This document shows positions 1 through 10,236 of a stretch of 64,000 bases of DNA, in pieces; positions within the stretch are counted from its first letter, which is position 1; every line of letters begins with the position of its first letter. Origin of the DNA: Actinostola sp. cb2023 (taxonomy: Eukaryota; Cnidaria; Anthozoa; Actiniaria; Actinostolidae); the NCBI GenBank assembly GCA_033675265.1, contig JAUJYZ010000111.1, positions 62,001-126,000 on the forward strand, written 5' to 3'. The notes beneath the pieces were generated by a model, which worked only from the letters and a program-made list of their open reading frames with translations, searched no databases and was not told the origin of the DNA. Both the position numbers and the translations under genes were made by a program.

Positions 1-447
1 TGACAACTACAAGTTTACAAGATACAAATGTAACTCTTCAAAATTTAACCTCAAGTAAACTGACTTACAGGTCCAATTTCTGGGCATTAGTTCAATTTGT
101 TTTTCATAGAAATCAAAAATGCGCATCTGTGACGTCATTTCACCACCATGAAAATTAGCGAAATTGGACTTAGATTTTCTTCCAAAATACATCATAATTG
201 TGAAACAAAACGCCACTTTCTCAGTAAACTTCCATCTCTCTTCTTGATTTATTCGTGAATTTTTCCCTGTCTCTTTCAAAACTCGCCAAGCAACAGCCAT
301 TTCAATTTGACTACTTCAGGATCCCTGTTTTTTTCCCCAACAGACGACCGATAAGCATGTTGGGTAATCATGGAACAATGTGCAAGCAACTGGCGACATA
401 CAATAGTTTATTTTGTACCACAGTTTTCTCAACTTATTTTACAAGTA

Positions 448-625
448 CAGTGGAACCCCGCCTAACGGACACCCTGGTATAACGGACAGTTTTATAGGTC
501 CCGGCGGAATTAAAGGTGATACATTTTCTGTTAAAAAGACCCCGCTATAACGGACACCCCAGGCGTTATTTATAACGGACACTTTCTCTGGTCCCTTCGG
601 TGTCCGTTATAACGGGGTTCCACTG
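448..625. mobile_element. Tigger/pogo-like MITE, TA target duplication
   Basis: 178 bp with inverted ends CAGTGGAACCCCG...CGGGGTTCCACTG and internal ATAACGGACA repeats, flanked by TA on both sides (446-447, 626-627). The CAGTGGAACCCCG start with TA fits mariner-superfamily pogo/Tigger MITEs. Confidence 0.85.
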
Positions 626-719
626 TAGGTATAAATATATAACATGCACATTTGTTAATATAAAAATAAATCCTATTTACAGATAATTTATTGTACGTAT
701 AAAGGTGCATAATGATATA

Positions 720-1017
720 CACCTATTTCAAAAAAGGTTGTCGAGGACATCAGTCCATAGGCAATAGGTAATAGGTCGTTCCAAGACCGAACTGCATTAT
801 GGTAACAGATTGAATAACTAAAACGGTATGAAAGCCTGTATGATATCGTACCTATTTCAATGTCAACAGGCCAAGACACATTTTGAATCAAATTTTATGA
901 AATATTTCTGGCATACATGCAATTCAAGCTGTTACCATAATGCAGTTCGGTCTTGCAACGACCTATAACCTATTGCCTATCGACTCATGTCCTCGACAAC
1001 CTATTTTGAAATAGGTG
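720..1017. mobile_element. Foldback MITE, TA target duplication
   Basis: 298 bp with arms of about 100 bp that fold back on each other. It starts CACCTATTTCAAA and ends TTTGAAATAGGTG, flanked by TA. No coding capacity was seen. Confidence 0.8.
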
Positions 1018-1028
1018 TATACGTCATG

Positions 1029-1323
1029 TAGCTACATGTAATTGCATAATAATTATTGTTGTCGGGTTGAAAATCATAAATCATAGAAGCTGAGACCGCA
1101 AGGATGGATGGGAAATCAGGTCATGACCTGCATTACAGGCAGATATATTCAATGTTCTCGTAGTTTTGAAAATATATGAGCTATTTAACTAAGATCCTAC
1201 AAGTCTGGATAAAAAGGTCGATCATTTGACAGTGCTATTTGAGAGTTTTAATTTCCCAGAATTCCTTTTGGTCATAACTTTCATGATTTTCAACCCGACA
1301 ACGATTATGCAATTAGCTATATA
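1029..1323. mobile_element. GTCGGGTTGAAAATCAT MITE, copy 1
   Basis: Inverted ends contain ATTGCATAAT and GTTGTCGGGTTGAAAATCAT. The interior matches the second copy at 15723-16006, including the segment GCAAGGATGGATGGGAAATC. The left end carries a small extra insertion, so the boundary is approximate. Confidence 0.75.
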
Positions 1324-1585
1324 CAAGAATAATGAGGAGAGATAAGTCAATTCAATTCAAAGCAATTCCAGCTTTATGAAGTTTTTTTAAAGTCTTTCAT
1401 CACCCGGACCTACAGGCAAAACCAGGGCGGGAGAGAGAGGGCGGGGAAACGAGCACGGCCGCGCAATCTATGTGTGATGCAGGAGACTGGGACCGAATAT
1501 AAAACAAAATGTCGGACGTCGGACGAGTGGATTTCTTGGCTTTCGGCAGATGATGACGAGGAATTGATAGCAAGTACAGAGTTAA

Positions 1586-2450
1586 GGGTGGACTAACATA
1601 TTTATTTCGACTGTTCCTAAGGAAATTTTGAAACCTCAAAAAAATCGTAAAATTCAAAGAGAAGAGAAGGGACTTATAGGAAGTGATTGTAAGGGAGAAA
1701 GCTTTGTCAGAGCATGACGTCACCAAATTACGTCACAATGACGTCATCAAAACAGAAAACGCTCTTTTTTTCCAAGGATTTATAAGATACTGTAAATCTA
1801 TGATTATACACTTGTTCTACAACACAAGGAGCAGACAACTGAGCATGGATTTGGTATTTAAATTGAAAAATGATTTTTTTATGGACGTTTTTCGAGCTGT
1901 TTTTAAGAATTAAATTCCATAACTTGTCATATTGTCTTTAGTTTTTAAAAAGCATGCTATGCTCAGCAATGTTGACTAGGTCGTTGTTGATATTCTAGGT
2001 TAGAAAAAAATAACCCTCAGTGAACGTGCTCGAACATTTTGAAGGTTTTTGAAAACGAGAATATGCACATGCGCAGTGAAGTCTTGTTAAATTTACCGTT
2101 CTTTTTCAGCATTGAATTGATGGATTTCGGAAAAGAATCCTACGAAAATGTTTAGACAGTTCTCTATCCTGTCATTTGGCATGAAAATTATTATGCAACA
2201 AAGACGTTTTGATTTTCCTGTTGTACCCAAGCAGGAGATGCGCGAATTGTATGACTTTCAATTCATAAATTGTATGCTTGCTCATTTCTGCTAAAACAAA
2301 ATTTAAAACCCCTAGAGAGAAGTAGGATGTTTAACAAGGCTATAAAATATCAAAATTTCAGAAAAAAATCCTCAACAAAGCTAAAGAATTGAAGACATGT
2401 AAAACCCCATAGCAACGCGGTTGCGTAGTAACGAAATATGTTAGTCCACC
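1586..2450. mobile_element. TTAA element F
   Basis: 865 bp with inverted ends GGGTGGACTAACATA...TATGTTAGTCCACCC, flanked by TTAA on both sides (1582-1585, 2451-2454). It contains no convincing gene. It is inserted in the plus-strand gene of the P element. Confidence 0.88.
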
Positions 2451-2483
2451 CTTAACAGAAGTTAACAGAAGTTAACAGAAGTT
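2451..2483. repeat. TTAACAGAAG tandem triplication at the edge of element F
   Basis: Three copies of TTAACAGAAG begin exactly at the right TTAA of element F. One copy would keep the flanking gene in frame (STEL then TEVNML), so the extra 20 bp arose after or during insertion. Confidence 0.85.
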
Positions 2484-2847
2484 AACATGTTGACTCAAAT
2501 GGACAGTGAAGCTAACGAAAGACCTAGTGATATATATTTTGCCAATATTATGCTGTCTAATCTAAATGAAGTGCTACTTCGGCTTGCAGATAATTTTAGC
2601 GATGAATCCCAACGAAAAGCTTTCAAGGAAGCTTATTTTGCCAGAGCTTTGAGCTCCGTGGTGAGTGAAAAACATAACGCAACTGCAACTGATGATTTGT
2701 TAGCTAGGTTCCATTGGATGGTTTTTCAAGGAATGTCATACTTGTCCTAAACTGGCAAACAACAAAAAGAATGCTAAGGCAAGAAGTATCGAAATAGAGT
2801 GTTATTTTAATAGGGAAAGATTTAATGTTCTTAAATTTGGACCTTTA

Positions 2848-3131
2848 CAGTGCGACTACACCAACCAAGGCCACCCAAACAAATTTTCATACAAATTATC
2901 CAATCACAATTGAGTATTTAAACAATAGAATCTCCACAAATTTTCAAATTTTCGCTTTAAAAGCATATATTTTACTTTATATGTGTATGTATACGATCAA
3001 GACTGAAGAGTGAACAAGAAACAGTTTAAATTGTAGAATTCGACATCATTCTGTTATTCAGCGTCACAAATGTGATTAGAAAATTTGATTCAAAATTTGT
3101 TTGGGTGGCCTTGGTTGGTGTAGTCGCACTG
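2848..3131. mobile_element. Element G, mariner-type MITE inside a coding block
   Basis: 284 bp with TIR of about 40 bp beginning CAGTGCGACTACACCAACCA, flanked by TA (2846-2847, 3132-3133). Ignoring it and one TA, the surrounding frame reads FGPL then KSSWDI without interruption. Confidence 0.9.
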
Positions 3132-4059
3132 TAAAATCTTCATGGGATATCATATTGGAGAAACTTCAGGAGAACCTTGATGCAGCAGACATAGTATTAC
3201 AACATATACTTCAGCACTTTTGGAGCACAGCTGATTCAAAATATACTCCATGTGTTAAGCTTAATGTTCCTGCTACAAGTTCACGTCATGTTGACTCTTC
3301 AGAGTTTCAGGCAATAAAATATCATGGTGCTTGGTCGATCAAACGTTCAAGGGATGAGATAAAACGACGATCTGGGAATATAATTATAAAACAATCTCCA
3401 AAAGATCCAAGTGAAGTGATTGTTACAAAGGAGGATGCTGTGGCTCTTATTTCTAAGTTGGGTAATGATGTACTTCAGACAGATTACAGCTACATTTTTG
3501 AAATTACTGATGAAGTAGCTAATTTTTTTATACGATTGCATGACATTGTTGATGCCTATCTTTCAAAGAAAAGTATTGCAACACAAAAAGGGTCAGTGGT
3601 GACCAACTGTTTAAAGGTAGTGTCCACCAGTGTTGAAATAAGACAAATTTGGACTACGACAGTAAGGATGCATGGATATAGTAGAGGAACACAAACAGTT
3701 GTACTACAGTACATTTGTACATTTTTTGTTAAATCTAAACAACAAATTTCAAGAGAAAAGCTTGGACTTAAACCACAAAAGATTAGTGTAGCCCTTAGAG
3801 AAGGTATTAAATCCAAAAAGTCTAAAAAGAAGAAGCAAAATACAACATGTATGTCAGCAGAAAGATCATCAGGAAAAGTATAACAATCTGTACCTAGAAA
3901 ATAGTACTTTCACTCAAGGGAAGAGTGACATAACTGAAGTATGTGAGATTCAAATGTTTTAGGCCTGACATGTTCAGGTTTATAAATGTCCTTAGTTTAA
4001 ATTTGACACGGTTTTCTTTGTTATTCATAGGGCTTTATCTCTGGTATTGACCGGTTTTA

Positions 4060-4078
4060 ATAGAATTGAATTGAATTG
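4060..4078. repeat. GAATT pentamer run, possible retroelement tail
   Basis: GAATTGAATTGAATTG. A short pentamer run of this kind often ends CR1/L2-like retroelements. A similar run occurs at about 28068-28080 and inverted near 30545. Confidence 0.4.
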
Positions 4079-4136
4079 CTCATTATGAATTCACTGGGAT
4101 GTATCATATACATTACCCTGGGTTGGAAATCAGACA

Positions 4137-4281
4137 GGCTTTGTAACCAGGCGACCACCACATATGTATGGTGGTCGCCTGGCTGCTAAGCTGCCATGCA
4201 CATGCAAGTTATACTGGACTCTCTTTCCTCCGCGACTTCAGCTTGTCAGAGCGGATAGAAAGTGAGTCCGGGACTGGACTA
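4137..4281. repeat. Solo end of the TAGTCCAGTCCCGG MULE-like MITE
   Basis: The segment carries a hairpin GGCGACCACCAC...GTGGTGGTCGCC and the outer terminus ending GAGTCCGGGACTGGACTA. It matches the ends of the element at 58737-59656. No partner left end was found. It lies between the two convergent genes of the P element. Confidence 0.75.
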
Positions 4282-4482
4282 AGTATTCATGCTATTCATA
4301 GTATTCATGCTAAATAACACTCCAAAAAATACCAGAAAATGCCTCAGATTGCTTCGTGCGAAAACCTTGTCAAATGTAAACTAAATCAGATAAATACCTT
4401 GAATGTTGGCAATAAGCCTATAAATTGATATGGCTTATTGCCTCCGTTCTCAGTATTTATTTCTTACTAAAGGAGGCTGATG

Positions 4483-7400
4483 TTAAATCTCTACAGTCCA
4501 CTGTATAGTGTCAAATATTCCTCTGGATTTCTCTCTCTTTGGTAGCTGACTGGAGTTATCACCAAGTTCCATGCATTCCTCCATAGCATACACATTGGTT
4601 TGTTTCCTGCTTACCAACTTAGATGACCTGTAGGTAATTGTACCAAGAACATTGTAGCCATATGTGTAAGCAGTCATATTCCTTGAACCGCCACACATTT
4701 GCTGTTGCTCTGAAAAGAAGGCTTCCACAAAGTCTTGGTTAAGTCTCTTTGGAACAATGTACAAGTCTCCATATTCCTGCCTTATCTGTTGGCTGTTTAG
4801 ATGTTGAAGAAGACCCTTTAAGCCATCGATAGATATCTATTAGAAAAAAAAAAAGTTTTAATACAATGACTCTTTTAAAATGTTTATGTGTACATTGTAT
4901 GTTGTGTTGTATAACATGATGTTAATTTTACTCTTAAAAAGGCTGATACATGTACTGACTGATACTAATGGAATTTGTTTAACTAAACTAGATGAAATGA
5001 TATATCAATATTTTATTTAATCATTTTAATAATTATTACAAACCTCAATATCAAACATTGTTTGCCAGGTTATAAAGTGTGATGCCCTCTCTGATTTTGC
5101 ATTGTACTGTTGAGCAAGGTTTTCCTTCCACGTTGTGAAGAATGTAAGTGCATCGTCTAAGATAGTTATTCTTTCATCCTGAACAGACCTAAGAGGTTTA
5201 TTGTCATTAAAGACATTCCACATCTTTTCACAGTTTAAGATATACTTTTGGGTTGCTTTTGTTGCTTGATTCTCATGTATACTCATTTCCTGTTGTACTT
5301 TTTTTGATAATGTTTGAACAGCAAGTTTAACTCTCATTTTGCTTAAATTGTCAAGATAAATATGTGACTTACGCAAGTCAGTAGTGTACAGGCGTCTGCG
5401 CTTCTCCTTTTCGTGAACATTGTAAATGTGTTCCCACAAAATGTACTTGCTGCCATGTTGTAAAAGCCTTGTGTATCGTTTTGATTTTTCTTTAAAACCA
5501 CTACTATGCAGGTTATTTCTAAGCTTTTTCATTAAGTGTGGTGGATCAGAAATAAAATATATAGACATTTTTGAATATGGATTGTCTCCTCTACTTTTTG
5601 TTCTATTAATGCCATTCATTGCAAAGAAGCTCTCTGTTTTCTGGTGCACCATCACAGCAGGCTAACAGTACTTCAAATCCATACCCATGGAGTAAACTGA
5701 CCCCTTGCCAAAACATTCTGTTCAATTTTTGTGCTGTCACACCTCTGGTAAGAAAATAGGCACAAGGAAATTCAAATTTTGCACAAATACTTTTGTAAAA
5801 AAACTGAAGTACATGTGTAGCTACATGTATATTCTTGTGAGGATCAAGTGATTCTTTTTCTGTTTCCTGCATTGCTACAGGACATGGTAATCCTGATTGA
5901 ATATCCTCTTCAATGTCTGTGAATCCTACCAACTCCCATGTGCTTGGATCAAAGAGAAGTCCCTCTTTAATTTTGACCTCGTCAAAAAAAAGTCCTCCTA
6001 AAAGACCTTGATTTCCAATTTTCATAGTTTCAAATCTGGACTTCATTGTTTCCAACATAGATGTTTGCCATCCAGATTGAGCTGATGAGTAGTTTTTATA
6101 ATCAGAAAGTGTTCTTCCACTTGGTAGTTTTAAGAAACCTGATTCTCTCATGTCTTCATAATGAGAATGAGATTTGGAATACATTTGCAGACACCACCTG
6201 ATGACCAGAGGATGCCATCTCATCTGCCTTGCTGGTATTTTCAATGCCTTTGCCTGATCTTTCAATAATATTTCAAAAATCCATCAGATGAATTTCCAGT
6301 GTGATCTCTCAAGTGGTTCTCAAGAAGGTGTTTTGATTTAAATGTTTTATTACATTCCTCCCAGCAACAGATATACTGTCTATTAATAGGGGCAATAGTG
6401 ATATCAGCACTTTCTATGTGTTGTTTAACATGGCTGAGAAGAATTTCTACACTTGAAAATACTTCATTACTATCACAACATTTCCACTTGCAGACAGGAT
6501 TATCAAGCTTGAGTCTTTTTTCCTTTGTACAAGTCTTCAAATATATACTTGAAGTCACTATCAGTGTTGTTACCTACACATTAACCATTTTGGATTTGAA
6601 GTCCTCCAATCTTTTAATCTGTTGCTTTACAGTTTTTAGTTTTTTGTTGTTGAATTTCTTGCTGCTTCAAGGAGGTCTGACTTTGAAAGATTATCAAGCC
6701 TTGTAAATTTAGAATTTTCTGGTTCAGCTGTTTGGATTCTTTTGTTGTTCCTACTCTTTAAAGTTCTAAGATAGTGTTCAGTTTTTTGACACATTTCACA
6801 TAAGTTTTTATCATGAACTACATCATCATTAGGAATTAATATGCAGCAAAATGTTGATCTGATTTATTTCTGATGAAATTGTGATGCAGCAACTTCAACA
6901 TATGCACCAGAATCCCCATTTTTAGTATAAAATACTGGCTGACTTAGATCATCAGGGAGAACACTTTCAAATTTATCACATGACACACCAGAACAAACTT
7001 TACATGTTTCAATAGTTTGCATTAAGAACTTTACATCTGTTGGTGAACACAATTTACTAGGAATTTCTGTCCAACTAGTATCTAGGTCAGGTTTTTTCTT
7101 GCCTTCAAGCATAATATTCCAATTACCATCAGGATGTATAATGATCTCAATCTGAGCATAGCCTTTATTACCACCAAAGTAAAAAAGGTGTCCAGTGTTT
7201 TCTTGCTTGTTGTAACTTACACTCCAGTTTTCTTTACTATTTAGTCCTTGACCCTCCAGGTCTTTAATATTTAATTGTGACTGTGTTGTACTTTCCACTT
7301 TAATTTGAGTCGTCTGCTGCTGCTGCTGCTGATTGCAATCATTTGACAAACACTACACATCTAGTGCTTCTCTTAGTTTCTCCAGCTGAGAATAATTGAC

Positions 7401-8078
7401 TGAGGTAGGGCATTTTAACAAAGTCTTTAAAGAACTTTCAAACTCATCTATTAATACATCTATATTTTTTCTGAAGTATGCCCACCTTAAATATCCTTTC
7501 ATTTTTCCTAGGTCTTTTACAATGTTCTTTCTTGCTCTGTAAAAATAATTATTTATGGCTTCATTGGAGTAGATGATTCCACATGTGTATTCAATAGCTT
7601 TCGAAATTGGTGTAAACTTGTCAAGTGACCTCGAGGAAAAGGTTCTATGAGGGAATTCTACCTTCATCAAACAATACAATAGAAGTTCTTCCTCCTGTAA
7701 TGGAATACCTGTCTTGAATGTTAGTGGATGTGAATGGGAAACACCCGCGACTGTAGAGGTATGTATAGAACTTGGTGCAGCCCCTATATCTCTCTGGCCA
7801 CTGCAGTCCTCAACCAATGAAGGAGTGGATGAACTGGACGTTGCAAAGGTACAAGTAGGACGATTTTGAAGACCACTATCATTTTCAAGCTCTAAGCCGC
7901 CATCACATTGAATATCGTCAAGTTGTTGTAAAAATCTTTTGCTTGCAGTTCGTATTCTCTCGGGAGTGACAAAATGCGCCTCTCTCTTAGTTTGCTTATG
8001 CTCTGGAGTCAGTAATCTCTTTTTAGGTTTGAAGAGCTCAATCCATGTTGCTTCATGTTGATGACTGCAATGAACCAC
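4483..8078 (-). pseudogene. P-element-like (THAP9/P) transposase, frame-disrupted
   Basis: Read right to left. A region of about 405 codons (8078-6864) in one frame is broken by an in-frame TAG at 7353 and contains a CAG-encoded Q run and C-x2-C-x4-C. It continues in the same frame past a TAA at 6864 into LCEMCQKTEHYLRTLK. Next comes a C2H2-like zone (YICCWEECNKTF...HLRDHTG, 6558-6262). Then the RNase H-like core: GGLFFDEVKIKEGLLFD with the first Asp (near 5980), LLACCDGAPENRE with the second (near 5640), and SDPPHLMKKLRNNL (near 5545). A clean intron (donor after 5044, acceptor before 4836) leads to the C-terminal block VPKRLNQDFVEAFFSEQQQ, a hallmark of P transposases. Frame breaks near 6650, 6275 and 5630 make it inactive as read. 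The true start is uncertain. Confidence 0.85.
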
Positions 8079-8846
8079 GTGAATGCCGAGACTGTCTGGC
8101 TTGTCAATTTAGTACATACGGTAACATACTAAATTAGACATGGACACATTCAATCGATCGTAACTTTTTTATATCATAATATATCACGCTGAAAATCATG
8201 CTACATACAGAAAAACTATTACAAATGGCTCTGCCTTGATATCTATTCTCGGTATTATCTGGGCTAGAAATGAGTGTCTCTTGTATTGTAGCATACTAAC
8301 ACAAAGTTACAATTTATCAAGCGGTTGAACGTGAAGAATTTATAAGCCGATTTGAAGCTCAAGCAACTAATTACTGTGACTCAGGTTTTCATAACAAAGT
8401 AAGAATCATAATTACAACATTTTACATAGTTTACTTTTTATTTCTAAGATAAAAATCAGTATTTTTTTACCAATGAAGTTCATCTATGTTACTCTTCCAA
8501 TCGATAGACAACTTGTTCAAAGGGCGTCAACAGAACGTGTTTTGCCGCCAGTTACCAGTCCTACTCTGCATCACACATGGAACAAAGAAAATGTATGCTC
8601 GTTTCCCCGCCCTCTCTCTCCCGCCCTGGGCAAAACATTGCACCAGATGCATTCTTTACAAGTCGAAAGTCGCCAAAACAGCCTTAGTAGGTCCTGCAAT
8701 CCTCCACAGAATGACCAGAGACGATTTCACTTTGAGTCGGCCATTTTTAATTTCCTCAACGCACTGCTGACTCTTCTTCATGAAATTGCATCTCATCCCT
8801 GGATTATTTCAGGAGAACGGCCTCTACCACGCCAGTCAAGCTTAAT

Positions 8847-9039
8847 AATGGTACTTTTAGGGCTTTCGCATGAGTTAGACATGATTATACTAGTTTTATG
8901 GTTTTCACACGTATGAAATGAAAATATGTTGATGTTTCGGCTGCATTGGTGGAAGCCTTCTGATGAAGCTTCCACCAATGCAGCAGAAACGTCAACATAT
9001 TTTCATTTCATACGTGTGAAAACCATAAAACTAGTATAA
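8847..9039. mobile_element. Insertion with 11-bp TSD and a 75-bp-arm hairpin carrying hammerhead-like core bases
   Basis: Flanked by TCAAGCTTAAT on both sides (8836-8846, 9040-9050); the other repeat copy near 22018 has the site once. The arms 8883-8958 and 8966-9041 pair with few mismatches. The turn holds CTGATGA (8960-8966), and downstream is GAAACGTC (8986-8993), the conserved bases of a hammerhead ribozyme, but a full fold was not demonstrated. The long TSD and asymmetric left end fit a Penelope-like or retrozyme-like insertion better than a DNA MITE. Confidence 0.5.
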
Positions 9040-9306
9040 TCAAGCTTAATGATGCTGTTCTGGGGGCTTCTGTGGTGAATAATGGCAAAAAACCCTCTAA
9101 AATGCCAAATAGGCCTTCTGAAGGAGAGATATCTGCCAGCCTAGAGGACATTCAACCACGAGAGAAAGATCTGAGAACTTGAACCTGTGCTATTTCAGAA
9201 CTGTCAAGATTTCCATGGAAACCCTATATATGGAATCAAAATTTCCTACACCGTGATTAGGTCCAGAAAATCGCTAAAAACTCAAAAATATCTGGGTGTC
9301 AAAGAG

Positions 9307-9600
9307 TTAACACTACATGTATATGGCTATATTCGACCAACTGCATTGAAAAATTAAAACTTTCTAGATTCTTAAAACATGGCTCTAAGGATGAGTCAAC
9401 TGGTTATAAGACCTTCAAAAGCTAATATCCAATATTGCAAGCAACCGACTAAAAGTCCTTATTTCAATAGAATATAATCATTTGGTTTACAGTGAAACCA
9501 AAATAGTTGCTTCTTGCACCATAAAACAATACAGCAAAATATGCAATTTTGTACTAACTAAAATTCACATTCACAGCACAATTCGATACTAGAACTTGAC
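9307..9600. other. Unassigned intronic sequence
   Basis: AT-rich, with no gene, clear inverted repeat or tandem repeat seen. It lies in DPYS intron 6. Confidence 0.5.
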
Positions 9601-9842
9601 ATTTCCATGATTTTTTTTAGTTCGCCCCTTCAACTAGCCAATACAAGTAATAGCCATTTGATTAGCACAAATTTCACAAACACATGTTTTCCTTCTGCAC
9701 ACCCAAAAACGATTCTGGGAACATACATGGAATTTCGACAGGGAAATTAATGAATTTCTGCTTTTTAGATTGTCGAGCCGCCCCATCCTACTGGCACAAT
9801 ATTGCACCGACTGCATTCTTTAGGTCACAACTCACCCAAATT
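9600..9842. repeat. Diverged internal fragment of the CCCTTTGAC repeat
   Basis: It resembles 21610-21850: ACACATGTTTTCCTTCTGCA, then GATTGTCGAGCCG, then ATATTGCACCGACTGCATTC. It has no termini and is more diverged than the other copies. Confidence 0.65.
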
Positions 9843-10236
9843 GCATCAACAAATGGAAGAATGCTGATAGGTCTGAATCAACAAATGGAAGAATGCTGAT
9901 AGGTCTGAAGCAACAAATGGAAGAATGCTGATAGGACTGAAGCAACAAATGGAAGAATGCTGATAGGTCTGAATCAAAAAATGGAAGAATGCTGATAGGT
10001 CTGAAGCAACAAATGGAAGAATGCTGATAGGTCTGAAGCAACAAATGGAAGAATGCTGATAGGTCTGAAGCAACAAATGGAAGAATGCTGATAGGTCTGA
10101 ATCAACAAATGGAAGAATGCTGATAGGTCTGAAGCAACAAATGGAAGAATGCTGATAGGTCTGAAGCAACAAATGGAAGAATGCTGATAGGTCTGAAGCA
10201 ACAAATGGAAGAATGCTGATAGGTCTGAAGCAACAA
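9843..10236. repeat. 32-bp tandem repeat, about 12 copies
   Basis: The unit is AAGCAACAAATGGAAGAATG plus CTGATAGGTCTG. Variants change AAGC to AATC. The minus strand is open in three frames because few stops occur in the unit. These are not genes. Confidence 0.97.

Larger units (their letters stand above)
1477..3883 (+). pseudogene. Unrecognised second gene of the P-superfamily element, broken by insertions
   Basis: I do not recognise the family. Three coding blocks follow one another. At 1477-1584 is an acidic N-terminus (DEWISWLSADDDEELIAS). At 2484-2747 is a block including LNEVLLRLADNFSDE and KAFKEAYFARALSSVV. At about 2760-3883 is a block including CYFNRERFNVLKFGPL, ILEKLQENLDAADIVLQHIL, YHGAWSIKRSRDEIKRR and a Lys-rich C-terminus (SKKSKKKK). 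TTAA element F lies between blocks 1 and 2. TA element G lies inside block 3, and dropping G plus one TA keeps the frame. A 10-bp triplication and a shift near 2735 also break the frame. It could be an accessory or DNA-binding protein of the element. Confidence 0.55.
1423..8628. mobile_element. P-superfamily DNA transposon, full length (7.2 kb)
   Basis: A perfect 33-bp terminal inverted repeat begins CAGGGCGGGAGAGAGAGGGC (1423-1455 and inverted at 8596-8628). It is flanked by the 8-bp duplication GGCAAAAC (1415-1422, 8629-8636), the size typical of P elements. Inside are a decayed P-type transposase on the minus strand (4483-8078) and a second gene on the plus strand (1477-3883) that converges on it. 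It sits inside a CCCTTTGAC repeat, whose uninterrupted copy near 21800 reads GGCAAAATATTGCACC across the site. Confidence 0.92.
1..9306. mobile_element. CCCTTTGAC-type TTAA repeat, copy 1, heavily interrupted and cut by the window edge
   Basis: Bases 1-303 and 8629-9306 match, in the same order, the uninterrupted copy at 21273-22278. The right end reads GTGTCAAAGAG followed by TTAA (9307-9310), the inverse of the CCCTTTGAC start seen elsewhere. The copy is split by the elements at 448, 720, 1029, 1423 and 8847. A TTAA target and a CCC-starting terminus suggest a piggyBac-like non-autonomous element. No transposase was seen. Confidence 0.7.

Noticed and set aside
9832..10204. CRISPR-like array of 32-bp repeats
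   Set aside because: Units are directly tandem with no unique spacers, and the DNA is eukaryotic.
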